This document shows positions 39,321 through 47,531 of a stretch of DNA of 64,000 nucleotides, one piece after another. Source of the DNA: JAZREA01 sp045660545 (GTDB taxonomy: Bacteria > Bacillota > Clostridia > Monoglobales > Firm-18); the NCBI GenBank assembly GCA_045660545.1, contig JAZREA010000014.1:21929-85928 (forward strand), read 5' to 3'. Below the pieces are notes generated by a model. The model saw nothing but the letters and a program-made list of their open reading frames with translations. It was not told where the DNA came from and made no database searches. A program made the position numbers and the translations under genes. Every line of letters starts with the position of its first letter. Within the stretch, counting starts at the first letter, position 1.

Positions 39321-40820
39321 ATGTTTCTTGCTGACGCTGACGAGGCAAGGCTGATAGACAAAAATTCCATAGAAAAATACGGCGTACCGTCGATACTGCT
39401 TATGGAAAACGCAGGGCTGAGAGTCGCCGACGAGGCGTACAGGACGGGGCTTAAAAAATTTGCTGTTGTGTGCGGAAGCGGCAACAACGGAGGAGACGGA
39501 AGCTCTGCCGCAAGGCACTTATTATGCAGGGGCGCGCAAGTTTGCCTTATTATGCTTTTGGGCGAAAAGGTGTCTACAAGCGACGCGAAAGTGATGCTTG
39601 ACGCTGCAAAAAGTGCAGGGGCAAGGGTGGTTTACGGCTTTACCGACGAGGCGAAAAAAGAGCTTTTAGAGTGCGACGTTATTATCGACGCAATTTTAGG
39701 CATAGGGCTAAACGGCGAAACAAGAGGCGTATGCCGTGAGGCGATTGAATACATCAACGACCTTTCAAAGAGGGTGATTGCAGTCGACATACCGAGCGGG
39801 GTATGTTGCAGCACCGGCGCGGTTTTAGGCGCGGCGGTAAGGTGCGACAAGACTGTTACGTTCGGTGTGGGAAGGCTTGGACTTTTACTGTACCCTGCAA
39901 AAGAGTACGCGGGGGAAGTGTGTGTGAGGGAAATTTCGTTTGTGCCCGGTGCGGTTTTAGACGCTAAGATACGGACGAGAGAGATAGAATATACTAAATT
40001 ACCAAAAAATACAGAGGACTGCCACAAGGGAAGTATGGGCAAGGTGCTTTTAGCAGCCGGCTCGGCAGGAATGACAGGGGCCGCGTGCCTTGCATCTACT
40101 GCGGCGCTAAGATGCGGCAGCGGGGTGGTAACGCTTTGTTGTCCGTCGTTTTTAAACCTTGCTATGGAGAGAAAGCTGACAGAGATTATGACTGTGGGTG
40201 TTGCAGACAACGGAAAAACGATGTCAAAAGAGGCGGCGGAGGAAGTAATCAGTCGACTTGAAGGCTACGACGCATTGGTTATGGGATGCGGCATGGGGTG
40301 CAACGAGGACACCAAAGAGATGGTCAAAGAGGTGGTTTTGCGTGCGAAAAAACCAGTGGTACTGGACGCCGACGCGCTAAACTCTCTTGACACAAATGAC
40401 TTAAAAAATGCGAAGGCAAATGTGGTTATAACGCCGCATATCGGAGAGATGGCAAGACTTACAGGGTTAAAAGCAGAGCAGATAAAGGCGGACCTTGTAA
40501 ACGTCGCCTCAGGCTTTGCAAAGGAGCATAATGTGGCGGTTGTGCTAAAATGTGCTACTACGGTTGTTGCGTTCCCCGACGGAGAGGTCTTTGTAAACAC
40601 GCTTGGCAACAGCGGAATGGCAACGGCCGGAAGCGGAGACGTGCTCGCAGGGATTATCGGGGCGCAGCTTGCTAAGACCACGGACTTTAAAACCGCTGTC
40701 TTAAACGGAGTGTGGCTGCACTCGGCGGCGGGAGACAACGCCGCAAGGCGTATGGGCAAAAGCTACATGAACGCGACAGACATTATCGGGAGTTTAAAAT
40801 TTATATTGAAGGAAGTGTAA
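39321..40820 (+). CDS. nnrD: Bifunctional NAD(P)H-hydrate epimerase / ADP-dependent dehydratase
   Basis: Repairs NAD(P)H hydrates formed by damage. The 499-residue fusion has an N-terminal YjeF_N epimerase domain (MENAGLRVADEA, VVCGSGNNGGDGSSAARHLL, AVDIPSGV) to about 205, and a C-terminal ribokinase-like dehydratase (GSMGKVLLAAGSAGMTGAACLASTAALRCGSG, VITPHIGEMARLTG, NSGMATAGSGDVLAGIIGA). It is immediately upstream of alr (2-bp gap), the common Firmicute arrangement. GGGTGAT precedes the ATG. Confidence 0.95.
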   Translation: MFLADADEARLIDKNSIEKYGVPSILLMENAGLRVADEAYRTGLKKFAVVCGSGNNGGDGSSAARHLLCRGAQVCLIMLLGEKVSTSDAKVMLDAAKSAGARVVYGFTDEAKKELLECDVIIDAILGIGLNGETRGVCREAIEYINDLSKRVIAVDIPSGVCCSTGAVLGAAVRCDKTVTFGVGRLGLLLYPAKEYAGEVCVREISFVPGAVLDAKIRTREIEYTKLPKNTEDCHKGSMGKVLLAAGSAGMTGAACLASTAALRCGSGVVTLCCPSFLNLAMERKLTEIMTVGVADNGKTMSKEAAEEVISRLEGYDALVMGCGMGCNEDTKEMVKEVVLRAKKPVVLDADALNSLDTNDLKNAKANVVITPHIGEMARLTGLKAEQIKADLVNVASGFAKEHNVAVVLKCATTVVAFPDGEVFVNTLGNSGMATAGSGDVLAGIIGAQLAKTTDFKTAVLNGVWLHSAAGDNAARRMGKSYMNATDIIGSLKFILKEV

Positions 40821-40822
40821 CT

Positions 40823-41986
40823 TTGAGAACCTGGTGTGATATTTCATTAGACAACCTAAAATATAATATTGAACAGATTAAGGGCAAAGTGAAAAAAGAC
40901 ACAATCCTTTGCGGTGTGGTAAAGGCGAACGCCTACGGGCACGGCGCTGTGGAGATTGCGAGAAATCTTTTGGACAATGGATTTGGGTACCTGGCTGTTG
41001 CCTTTGTAGACGAGGCGGAGGAGCTTAGAAACGAAGGGATTACCGACGCACCGATACTGATTTTGGGTAACACACCTTTGGACACAGTAGACAGGGTTGT
41101 TGAATATAATATTACTGCGGCGGTGTACGACACCAAGACCGCAGAGGCGATTTCAGCAGAGGCTAAAAAGCAAAACAAGACGGCTAAGGTGCACGTTAAA
41201 ATTGATACGGGGATGTCGAGAATCGGCTTTTTGCCAAGTGATGACAACATCGAAGAAATTGTTAAAATAAGCCGTCTTCCTAATCTGGAGATTGAGGGGA
41301 TTTTTACCCACTTTGCAAATTCTGACAGCGACGACCCGTCGATGACTTTGAGGCAGTTTGATGCCTTTATGGGCGTGGTTGATAAGCTTGAAAAAAGAGG
41401 GGTTGTTATCCCGATTAAACACTGCTGTAACAGCGCGGCTATTATAAACTTTCCGCAGATGCACCTTGATATGGTGAGGGCGGGAATTATCCTTTATGGT
41501 ATGTATCCTTCTGACATTGATTACGGCATCGGTTTAAAGCCGCTTATGCAGCTTAAAACTACGGTGATTAATATAAAACGGCTTTTGGCCGGAGAAACAA
41601 TTAGCTACGGCGCGACATACACGGTTGATAGGCCGACGGATGTTGCTACAATCGCGGTTGGTTACGCTGATGGCTATTTGAGGCAGCTCTCTAACAAGGG
41701 CAGAGTGTTGGTAAACGGACAATTTGCTGACATTTTAGGAAGAATTTGTATGGATCAATGTATGATTGACGTGACAAGTGTTAATAATATTAGCATAGGT
41801 GATGAGGTTATTTTATTCGGCGCCGATGAAAATGCCGCTTTGCCTATAGAGGAGCTTGCCACAATCATAGGTACAATTAACTACGAGCTTACTTGTGTCA
41901 TCAACAACCGTGTGCCGAGATGTTACATCGAAGGCGGCAAACGTGTTAAAATTCACAACAACCTTTCTGTTGTCAAATCCCTTTAA
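40823..41986 (+). CDS. alr: Alanine racemase
   Basis: Makes D-alanine for peptidoglycan. From TTG 40823 (GAAGGAAG 7 nt upstream) the product is 387 residues: RTWCDISLDNLKYNI opening, PLP lysine K34 in VVKANAYGHGA, HVKIDTGMSRIG, and the catalytic tyrosine of the second subunit in TISYGATYT; the C-terminal beta-barrel domain ends with the VNNRVPRCY-like TCVINNRVPRCYIEGG. The frame is open far into nnrD, but that part is not family sequence. alr directly before the MazEF pair is also the Bacillus order. Confidence 0.96.
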   Translation: MRTWCDISLDNLKYNIEQIKGKVKKDTILCGVVKANAYGHGAVEIARNLLDNGFGYLAVAFVDEAEELRNEGITDAPILILGNTPLDTVDRVVEYNITAAVYDTKTAEAISAEAKKQNKTAKVHVKIDTGMSRIGFLPSDDNIEEIVKISRLPNLEIEGIFTHFANSDSDDPSMTLRQFDAFMGVVDKLEKRGVVIPIKHCCNSAAIINFPQMHLDMVRAGIILYGMYPSDIDYGIGLKPLMQLKTTVINIKRLLAGETISYGATYTVDRPTDVATIAVGYADGYLRQLSNKGRVLVNGQFADILGRICMDQCMIDVTSVNNISIGDEVILFGADENAALPIEELATIIGTINYELTCVINNRVPRCYIEGGKRVKIHNNLSVVKSL

Positions 41987-41992
41987 TTGACA

Positions 41993-42022
41993 TTGACTTT
42001 AAGTACATAAAGGGTATATAAT
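41993..42022 (+). promoter_or_regulatory. Promoter of the toxin-antitoxin pair
   Basis: TTGACT (41993-41998), 18-bp spacer, TATAAT (42017-42022). A second TTGACA lies 6 bp further upstream (41987-41992). Confidence 0.75.
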
Positions 42023-42074
42023 AGACACAGATAAATGTTTTTATCTCGCGTTTTGGTTGGGAGGTATGGTTGTC

Positions 42075-42350
42075 GTGACACAAAGCAAGAAAATTGAGGT
42101 TACTGTGCCTGCTTCATTGTTGGATGATGTAGACAGCCTTGCTAAGTTGGACGGCGTTTCACGAAGTGATGTCGTCAGCAGGGCTATGAGAGAATATATT
42201 ACAGGGAGAAAAAATAAAAATCTCCGCAAGCAGCTGAAAAAAGGCTATGAGGAAATGGCGGCTATCAATATTGAATGGGCTGAAAATTGCCTTGAGGCTG
42301 ACAACGAATGTCAGCTAAATTATGAGGAAAAACTTTCGGAGTGTGAATAA
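42075..42350 (+). CDS. MazE-type antitoxin (EndoAI, ribbon-helix-helix)
   Basis: A 91-residue antitoxin: an N-terminal ribbon-helix-helix (KKIEVTVPASLLDDVDSLAKLDGVSRSDVVSRAMREYI) and a C-terminal toxin-wrapping helix containing RKQLKKGYEEMAAINIEWAENC, a close pattern match to Bacillus EndoAI. GGGAGG at 42059-42064 gives GTG 42075 10-nt spacing; ATG 42066 is too close and TTG 42057 lies before the site. It should bind its own promoter and neutralise MazF. Confidence 0.9.
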   Translation: MTQSKKIEVTVPASLLDDVDSLAKLDGVSRSDVVSRAMREYITGRKNKNLRKQLKKGYEEMAAINIEWAENCLEADNECQLNYEEKLSECE

Positions 42351-42351
42351 T

Positions 42352-42699
42352 GTGATAGTTAAAAGGGGAGATTTGTTTTACGCTGACCTAAGCCCTGTCG
42401 TAGGCTCGGAGCAGGGCGGAATACGTCCTGTGCTTGTTGTGCAAAACGACGTCGGGAACAAGTATAGTCCGACTGTTATTGCGGCTGCGGTTACTTCGCA
42501 GATTAACAAGGCTAAGATGCCGACGCACATTGAAATCAGTGCGGAGACGTATGGGCTGGTTAAGGACTCTGTTATTTTAATGGAGCAGATAAGGACTATT
42601 GATAAAAAAAGACTGAAAGAAAAAATCGGGCATGCGGACGCTGAGCTTATGCAAAGAGTGAACAGAGCTTTGTCCGTGAGCTTTGCCCTTGAAAGTTGA
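42352..42699 (+). CDS. mazF: MazF-type mRNA endoribonuclease toxin (EndoA)
   Basis: A 115-residue MazF/PemK toxin that cuts single-stranded mRNA at short motifs. MIVKRGDLFYADLSPVVGSEQGGIRPVLVVQND is almost the Bacillus EndoA opening, with the catalytic Arg in GGIRPVLV and the Thr/Ser in AAAVTSQI; DSVILMEQIRTIDKKRL follows. GTG 42352 is one base after the antitoxin stop, with CGGAG upstream. The gene appears intact. Confidence 0.94.
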   Translation: MIVKRGDLFYADLSPVVGSEQGGIRPVLVVQNDVGNKYSPTVIAAAVTSQINKAKMPTHIEISAETYGLVKDSVILMEQIRTIDKKRLKEKIGHADAELMQRVNRALSVSFALES

Positions 42700-42717
42700 A
42701 AAAAGGTGGTTTTACTT

Positions 42718-43140
42718 ATGAAAAAGAAGCAAGGAATGAAAAAACTGGTTATTTGTGCGACGGTTATTGCGACGCTGCTCGCAAGTGTCGGTGCGATTAC
42801 TCTGACGGCTGACCCCGGGGACGTAAGCGACCCTGTTGTTACGCTCAGCTATATTGAGGATGTGCTAAAAGAGGAGATGTCCTTTAAGGTGGTTACCCTC
42901 GGCAACGGCGAAAGGCTGATGTGCGAGGCGGGTACGGAGCTTATACTTCGTATGGGGTCTGCAACGGTTATAGCCACACAAAAGGGAGGACTTGCCGACG
43001 TAACAGAAGGTGTTGACCTTGCTAACAAGAGTAATGTGCCTATGAACCACCATCTTGTTGTGCCTTTGGCGGACGGCAGGGGAATTAAGGCTAACGACTA
43101 CGTCTTAGTAATGGTCAAGGGAGATTTTGAAATAAAGTAA
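42718..43140 (+). CDS. Conserved secreted protein of unknown function
   Basis: A 140-residue exported protein: a lysine-rich signal peptide with a hydrophobic core (about 8-28), then TADPGDVSDPVVTLSYIEDVL, and a compact domain with MCEAGTELILRMGSATVIATQKGGLADVTEGVDL, a NHHLVVPLADGRGIKA stretch and a final VMVKGDFEI strand. Proteins with this 'DP-V-LSY... TE-ILR-G-A... GGL-D-T-G-DL... NHLL-P-DGRG' pattern recur in spore-forming Clostridia, with no known role. AAAGGTGG sets ATG 42718. It may be read through from mazF and ends at a strong terminator. Confidence 0.8.
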   Translation: MKKKQGMKKLVICATVIATLLASVGAITLTADPGDVSDPVVTLSYIEDVLKEEMSFKVVTLGNGERLMCEAGTELILRMGSATVIATQKGGLADVTEGVDLANKSNVPMNHHLVVPLADGRGIKANDYVLVMVKGDFEIK

Positions 43141-43176
43141 TGGGCGTAGAAAAATGCACCGACCACACAAGGCAAG
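43141..43176 (-). repeat. End fragment of the structured repeat
   Basis: The 36 bp directly after the stop codon match the right end of repeat copy 4 (48918-48955) nearly base for base (GTAGAAAAATGCACCGACCA and CACAAGGCAAGAA). No matching left half follows, so this is a remnant or partial insertion. Confidence 0.75.
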
Positions 43177-43219
43177 AAAATTAACAACAAGCATTTAATT
43201 GAAAGTGGATTTAAGATGA

Positions 43220-43259
43220 GACTGTTGCAAAATGAATCATATTGCAACAGTCTTTTTTT
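43220..43259 (+). terminator. Intrinsic terminator
   Basis: GACTGTTGCAA (43220-43230)/TTGCAACAGTC (43242-43252) followed by seven T. Repeat copy 3 starts at the end of this T-tract. Confidence 0.93.
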
Positions 43260-43260
43260 G

Positions 43261-43498
43261 GGGCTGACGAAAAATAGCGCAGATTGAACAAACTGAGCCC
43301 GCAGGGGTTACCCGAAGGCGTACGTAGGTACGTCGAGAGGCGAAGTTTGTTCAAAACACAATGCAATAAAAAAGAAGAAATTCGAAAATTTCGAATTTCT
43401 TCCTTAAAGAATTGTTTTGCTTAAACTGTTTAGGTGGAACAAAAAGGCATTATTGTCTGTTTTGGTGCATTGTGTGGTGTGTGCATTTTTCTAAGCCC
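43261..43498 (+). repeat. Structured intergenic repeat, copy 3
   Basis: The clearest copy (238 bp). Paired arms: GGGCT (43261-43265)/AGCCC (43494-43498); GAAAAAT (43269-43275)/ATTTTTC (43485-43491); GCGCA (43277-43281)/TGTGC (43480-43484); ACAAACT (43288-43294)/AGTTTGT (43344-43350); GCGTAC (43318-43323)/GTACGT (43328-43333); ACACAATGC (43356-43364)/GCATTGTGT (43467-43475); a 12-bp hairpin 43374-43385/43391-43402. TTTTG abuts both ends (43256-43260, 43499-43503). It ends 7 bp before the stop codon of the convergent parC-like gene. Confidence 0.88.
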
Positions 43499-43505
43499 TT
43501 TTGAA

Positions 43506-45665
43506 TTATAAATCGAATAGCGTGGTTTGCTGTTCCTTTACAAAGCAACCTGACGCGGGAATCTTTTTAGCGCGATAGTAGTTTAGATTCTCGGTTTTAA
43601 AATCTTCTGCGAAGACTACGCTCTTTAAGGTCGCCGCCTTTTTAAGAGTCATAACCGTAATTCCCTGAGAATTCCTTGTGGTTTTAAGCGTTACAAGGGA
43701 AGTGTTTATCGCCATAATCTTTCCGACGCTTGATGTGGCTACGATATCGCATTCGTCGTCAAGCTGCATTACAGCTACAACCGGGGAAGCATCGGACATC
43801 GCGTTGGTAAGCTTTTTACGGTTGGTCTTTGTCTTATAGCCTTCGAGCGGTGTTTTAGCCATCTTGCCGTTTTCATAGCAGAACAGCATATTGCCCGAAT
43901 AGTTCAAGGTAACGGCTATGCCGACTACCCTTTCGTCCTTTTCCATATCCAAAAACGTAGGCAGATACTCGCCAAGCTGGCTCGCCTTGCCGTCCGGGAA
44001 CTCGTGAGTTTTAAACTTATATGCGTTGCACCTATCGGTAAAGACTACACATTCTGAGATGTTTTCTGTATCGATTTCGCGACAGATGCGGTCGTTTTCT
44101 TTAAGCTTTTGTTCGCCCGACGAACGGAGGGAGACGTAGGAAATCTTCTTTAAATAGCCCTCTTCTGTTAAGAAAAGCTTGAGGTTATAGTTGTCGATAA
44201 CCTCTTCTTCAACAAGCTCTTCGACAGCGTCGTTTGTTATTATAACGGACTTTCTTTCCTTGCCGTACTTTTTGCTTATCGCTTTTAGCTCGTCGATTAT
44301 GATTTGCTTGATTTTATCTTCGCTGCCGAGTGTGGCACGAAGAGAAGCGATTTCGTCTATTAACGATTCTATGTCGGCAGTCCTCTTTAAGATATATTCT
44401 TTATTGAGGTTTCTGACCTTGATTTCCGCAACGAATTCTGCCTGTATTTCGTCGATTCCAAAGCCTTTCATAAGATTGGGGACAACGAGCTCTTCCTGCT
44501 CTGTCTCGCGGATTATAGAAATCGCCTTATCGATGTCGAGAAGGATTTTTTCAAGCCCTTCTAAAAGATGGAGGCGGTCGGACTTTTTACCTATATCGAA
44601 CGCAAGTTGTCTCTTTATACAACCTATACGGAACGCCGACCATTCGTGCAGAATCTCGCGAACGCCCATTACCTTTGGCGTGTTATTTATAAGGATATTG
44701 AAGTTGCATCCGAAGCTGTCCATTAAGGTAGTGGACTTATAGAGCTTTTGCATAAGCTTTTCCGGGTCGGTTCCGCGTTTTAGGTCTATTGTGATTTTAA
44801 GACCGTTTTTGTCCGTTTCGTCCCTTATGTCTGAAATCTCTTTGACCTTATTTGCCTTTATAAGCTCGATGATTTTGGACAAAATGATGTCGGACTTTGT
44901 GGTGTACGGGATTTCGTATATATCTATGCAGTTATTCTTTTTGTCATAGGTGTATCTTGCGCGGATTTTAAAGCTGCCGCGGCCTGTTTCATAAATCTCG
45001 TTAAAAGTATTTTCGTCGTAGATGATTTCTCCGCCTGTCGAAAGGTCGGGAGCGAGCAAGGTCTTTAGGAGATTGCACTTTGGGTTTTTAAGAAAAGCGA
45101 CTGTTGTATCGCACACTTCTTTTAAATTGAAGCTGCATATATTGGACGCCATACCTACCGCGATACCCATATTGGGGTTTACCAAAATATTGGGAAACTT
45201 AGTCGGGAGCAGGGTGGGCTCTTTGGTCGTATTGTCGTAGTTGTCTACGAAATCTACGGTATCTTTATCTATATCTGCGAAAATCTCGTTACAGATGGGG
45301 GCAAGCTTTGCCTCCGTATAACGCGACGCAGCAAAAGCCATATCTGAATAGTGCTTACCGAAGCTACCCTTACTTTCAACCAGCGGGTGCAAAAGGGCCT
45401 CGTGGCCTTCGGAAAGGCGGACCATCGTTTCGTAAATGGCCGCGTCGCCGTGCGGGTTGAGCTTCATCGTCGCGCCCGCTATGTTGGCGGACTTGACAGT
45501 CTTGCCTGTTAAAAGGCCCATCTTGTACATCGTGTATAGAAGCTTTCTGTGTGATGGTTTAAGACCGTCTATTTCCGGTATGGCACGCGAAACTATTACG
45601 CTCATTGCGTAGGGCATATAGTTTTGTTCAAGCGTTTCTGTTATGGCCTGGTCGGTATAGTTCAC
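43506..45665 (-). CDS. parC: Divergent type II topoisomerase subunit A (ParC-like)
   Basis: Breakage-reunion subunit of topoisomerase IV or gyrase. The 719-residue protein has the winged-helix and tower regions with the catalytic tyrosine Y116 in AASRYTEAKL, a coiled-coil gate, and a C-terminal beta-propeller region of clear but worn blades (LYLTEEGYLKK-like, MAKTPLEGYK, VGKIMAINTS). There is no recognisable GyrA-box, favouring ParC. In the quinolone pocket the usual Ser and Asp of HGDSxxYD are Ala75 and Glu79. No B subunit gene is adjacent. Its ATG overlaps the metK stop by 4 bp. Confidence 0.88.
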   Translation of the reverse strand: MNYTDQAITETLEQNYMPYAMSVIVSRAIPEIDGLKPSHRKLLYTMYKMGLLTGKTVKSANIAGATMKLNPHGDAAIYETMVRLSEGHEALLHPLVESKGSFGKHYSDMAFAASRYTEAKLAPICNEIFADIDKDTVDFVDNYDNTTKEPTLLPTKFPNILVNPNMGIAVGMASNICSFNLKEVCDTTVAFLKNPKCNLLKTLLAPDLSTGGEIIYDENTFNEIYETGRGSFKIRARYTYDKKNNCIDIYEIPYTTKSDIILSKIIELIKANKVKEISDIRDETDKNGLKITIDLKRGTDPEKLMQKLYKSTTLMDSFGCNFNILINNTPKVMGVREILHEWSAFRIGCIKRQLAFDIGKKSDRLHLLEGLEKILLDIDKAISIIRETEQEELVVPNLMKGFGIDEIQAEFVAEIKVRNLNKEYILKRTADIESLIDEIASLRATLGSEDKIKQIIIDELKAISKKYGKERKSVIITNDAVEELVEEEVIDNYNLKLFLTEEGYLKKISYVSLRSSGEQKLKENDRICREIDTENISECVVFTDRCNAYKFKTHEFPDGKASQLGEYLPTFLDMEKDERVVGIAVTLNYSGNMLFCYENGKMAKTPLEGYKTKTNRKKLTNAMSDASPVVAVMQLDDECDIVATSSVGKIMAINTSLVTLKTTRNSQGITVMTLKKAATLKSVVFAEDFKTENLNYYRAKKIPASGCFVKEQQTTLFDL

Positions 45666-46828
45666 TTTAATTCATCCACCTTATCACATTTTTCCCACGG
45701 GAACTCGACATCTGTGCGACCAAAGTGGCCGTACGCGGAAGTCTGTTTATATATCGGCCTTCTAAGGTCAAGATTTTTAATAATTGCGGCAGGGCGAAGG
45801 TCGAACACCTTTAAAACCCTCTTTTCTATTTCGTCTACCGGAATCTTTTCCGTGCCGAATGTGTCTATTAAAACGCTGACAGGCTTGGCAACGCCGATTG
45901 CGTAAGCAAGCTGGATTTCGCATTTGTCAGCAAGGCCTGCGGCAACTATGTTTTTAGCAACGTACCTTGCAGCGTAAGCGGCAGAACGGTCGACCTTAGT
46001 GGGGTCTTTGCCCGAAAAAGCGCCGCCGCCGTGTTTAGCGTAGCCGCCGTATGTGTCGACGATAATCTTTCTGCCTGTAAGGCCGCTGTCTCCGTTGGGG
46101 CCGCCGATTACGAACTTGCCTGTCGGGTTGACAAAAATCTTTGTGTTATCATCCATAAGGTGCGCAGGGATGATAGGCTCTATAACATTTTTGATTATAT
46201 CCTTTTCGATCTGGTCGTGGGTTACTTCTTCGCCGTGCTGCGAGGAGACTACGATTGTGTCTACCCTTAGCGGCTTGTCGTTCTCGTACTCGATTGTAAC
46301 CTGAGTTTTACCGTCAGGACGAAGGTACGGTAAGATACCCTGCTTTCTGACGTCGGTGAGGCGCTTTGAAAGCTTGTGCGCGAGGGAAATCGGCATAGGC
46401 ATAAGCTCGGGTGTTTCGTTACATGCAAAGCCGAACATCATACCCTGGTCGCCTGCGCCTAAGTCATAAACGTCTGCCTCGCCCTTTTTAGCCTCTAAGG
46501 ACTTGTCCACGCCGAGCGCGATGTCGCTTGACTGGTCGTCTATCGACGAGATAACCGCACAGGTGTCACAGTCGCAGCCGTACTTTGCTCTGTCGTAGCC
46601 GATTTCGCGGACTGTGTTTCTGACGATTTTTTGTATATCTATGTAACATTTGGTCGAGATTTCGCCCATTACAAGCACAAGGCCTGTTGTGCAAGCGGTC
46701 TCACACGCGACACGCGCGTCTTTGTCCTGAGCCAAAATAGCGTCTAAGATTGAGTCTGAAATTGCGTCGCATATTTTGTCCGGATGACCCTCTGTAACTG
46801 ATTCTGATGTGAAAAATTTTCTTGCCAT
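45662..46828 (-). CDS. metK: S-adenosylmethionine synthetase
   Basis: Makes SAM from methionine and ATP. The 388-residue protein has SVTEGHPDKICDAISDSILD (residues 9-28), the GAGDQGMMFGFA signature near 122, the glycine-rich GGGAFSGKDPTKVDRSAAY near 265, and a C-terminal DLRPAAIIKNLDLRRPIY. Length is normal. No SAM riboswitch is visible in the short (54 bp) upstream gap. It is the upstream partner of the ParC-like gene. Confidence 0.98.
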   Translation of the reverse strand: MARKFFTSESVTEGHPDKICDAISDSILDAILAQDKDARVACETACTTGLVLVMGEISTKCYIDIQKIVRNTVREIGYDRAKYGCDCDTCAVISSIDDQSSDIALGVDKSLEAKKGEADVYDLGAGDQGMMFGFACNETPELMPMPISLAHKLSKRLTDVRKQGILPYLRPDGKTQVTIEYENDKPLRVDTIVVSSQHGEEVTHDQIEKDIIKNVIEPIIPAHLMDDNTKIFVNPTGKFVIGGPNGDSGLTGRKIIVDTYGGYAKHGGGAFSGKDPTKVDRSAAYAARYVAKNIVAAGLADKCEIQLAYAIGVAKPVSVLIDTFGTEKIPVDEIEKRVLKVFDLRPAAIIKNLDLRRPIYKQTSAYGHFGRTDVEFPWEKCDKVDELK

Positions 46829-46882
46829 TTTTTATGCCTTTCCAACCTGTTTTTTACTGCGCTGTGCGGTTAATACAGCGTG

Positions 46883-47374
46883 TTAAAATCCTAAAAATGC
46901 AAGGACTCCTGTTGTCATTAGTGTAACTATTACGCCCGCAGCAAAAACGCCCAGGGCGATTGCGGGGAATGCCTTTTTAAGACGAAGGTCCATAAGCGCG
47001 GCGACAAGTGCGCCCGTCCACGCACCCGTGCCCGGAAGCGGAATCGCCACCAATATAAACAGACCTAAGGACTTATACTTTATAACTGTTTCGCTCTTTG
47101 AGGCACCCCTTGTTTCAAGCTTTTCAATGATGCCTGAAAAAGCGCGAAAGCCTTTTAGCCATTTGAAGATACGGCGTATAAAGAGCACTATGAAGGGTAC
47201 CGGTACTAAATTGCCGATGCAGCAAATAAAAAACGCTTCAAGCGTGCTCATTTCATACTGCGTTAAGGCAATAGGAAGCGCAAGCCTTAGCTCCGTTACC
47301 GGAATCATAGACAGCAAAAACGCCGCAAGCTCGTGCGGTATGTTTGAAAGCAGCTCGATCAGGGAATCTGTCAT
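46883..47374 (-). CDS. COG2426-type small membrane protein (putative small multidrug export)
   Basis: A 163-residue protein with about four helices from the family named 'putative small multi-drug export protein' (COG2426), whose function is not demonstrated. It shows the conserved MIPVTELRLALPIA segment near residue 25, FIVLFIRRIFKWLKG, a KYKSLGLFILVAIPLPGTGAWTGALVAALMDLRLKKAF segment and a C-terminal helix, the SNARE-associated/DedA-like Gly-Pro-Gly pattern. GGAGG sets ATG 47374; the in-frame ATG at 47389 lies on the ribosome-binding site. Confidence 0.85.
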   Translation of the reverse strand: MTDSLIELLSNIPHELAAFLLSMIPVTELRLALPIALTQYEMSTLEAFFICCIGNLVPVPFIVLFIRRIFKWLKGFRAFSGIIEKLETRGASKSETVIKYKSLGLFILVAIPLPGTGAWTGALVAALMDLRLKKAFPAIALGVFAAGVIVTLMTTGVLAFLGF

Positions 47375-47459
47375 ACCTTTATCCTCCATAAAAACATATC
47401 ATCATAATTATATAAGGAATTGGCATAAAAATCAAGTTTTTTATGTTAAAAGTTTTTAA

Positions 47460-47489
47460 TTGACATTAATTTGGGGTTTGTAGTATAAT
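47460..47489 (+). promoter_or_regulatory. Promoter of mgtE
   Basis: Perfect TTGACA (47460-47465), 18-bp spacer, perfect TATAAT (47484-47489). The leader is only about 35 nt, too short for an M-box riboswitch. Confidence 0.8.
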
Positions 47490-47531
47490 ATACTAACCAA
47501 ATAAGGAAAAATACAGAGGGAGGGTGAAGTT

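Noticed and set aside
40712..40822. Alanine racemase start inside nnrD
   Set aside because: The upstream part is the shifted frame of nnrD; TTG 40823 has a good ribosome-binding site and fits the family N-terminus.
42075..42699. Toxin-antitoxin pair as a sign of a mobile island
   Set aside because: alr followed by this pair is the standard chromosomal arrangement in Firmicutes, and base composition matches the neighbours.
43261..43498. Repeat as a group II intron or an integron attC site
   Set aside because: Too short for an intron and no domain V found; the ends lack the RYYYAAC/GTTRRRY core of attC.
46829..46882. SAM riboswitch before metK
   Set aside because: The gap is only 54 bp and shows none of the conserved blocks.
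47490..47531. M-box riboswitch before mgtE
   Set aside because: The leader is about 35 nt, far too short.
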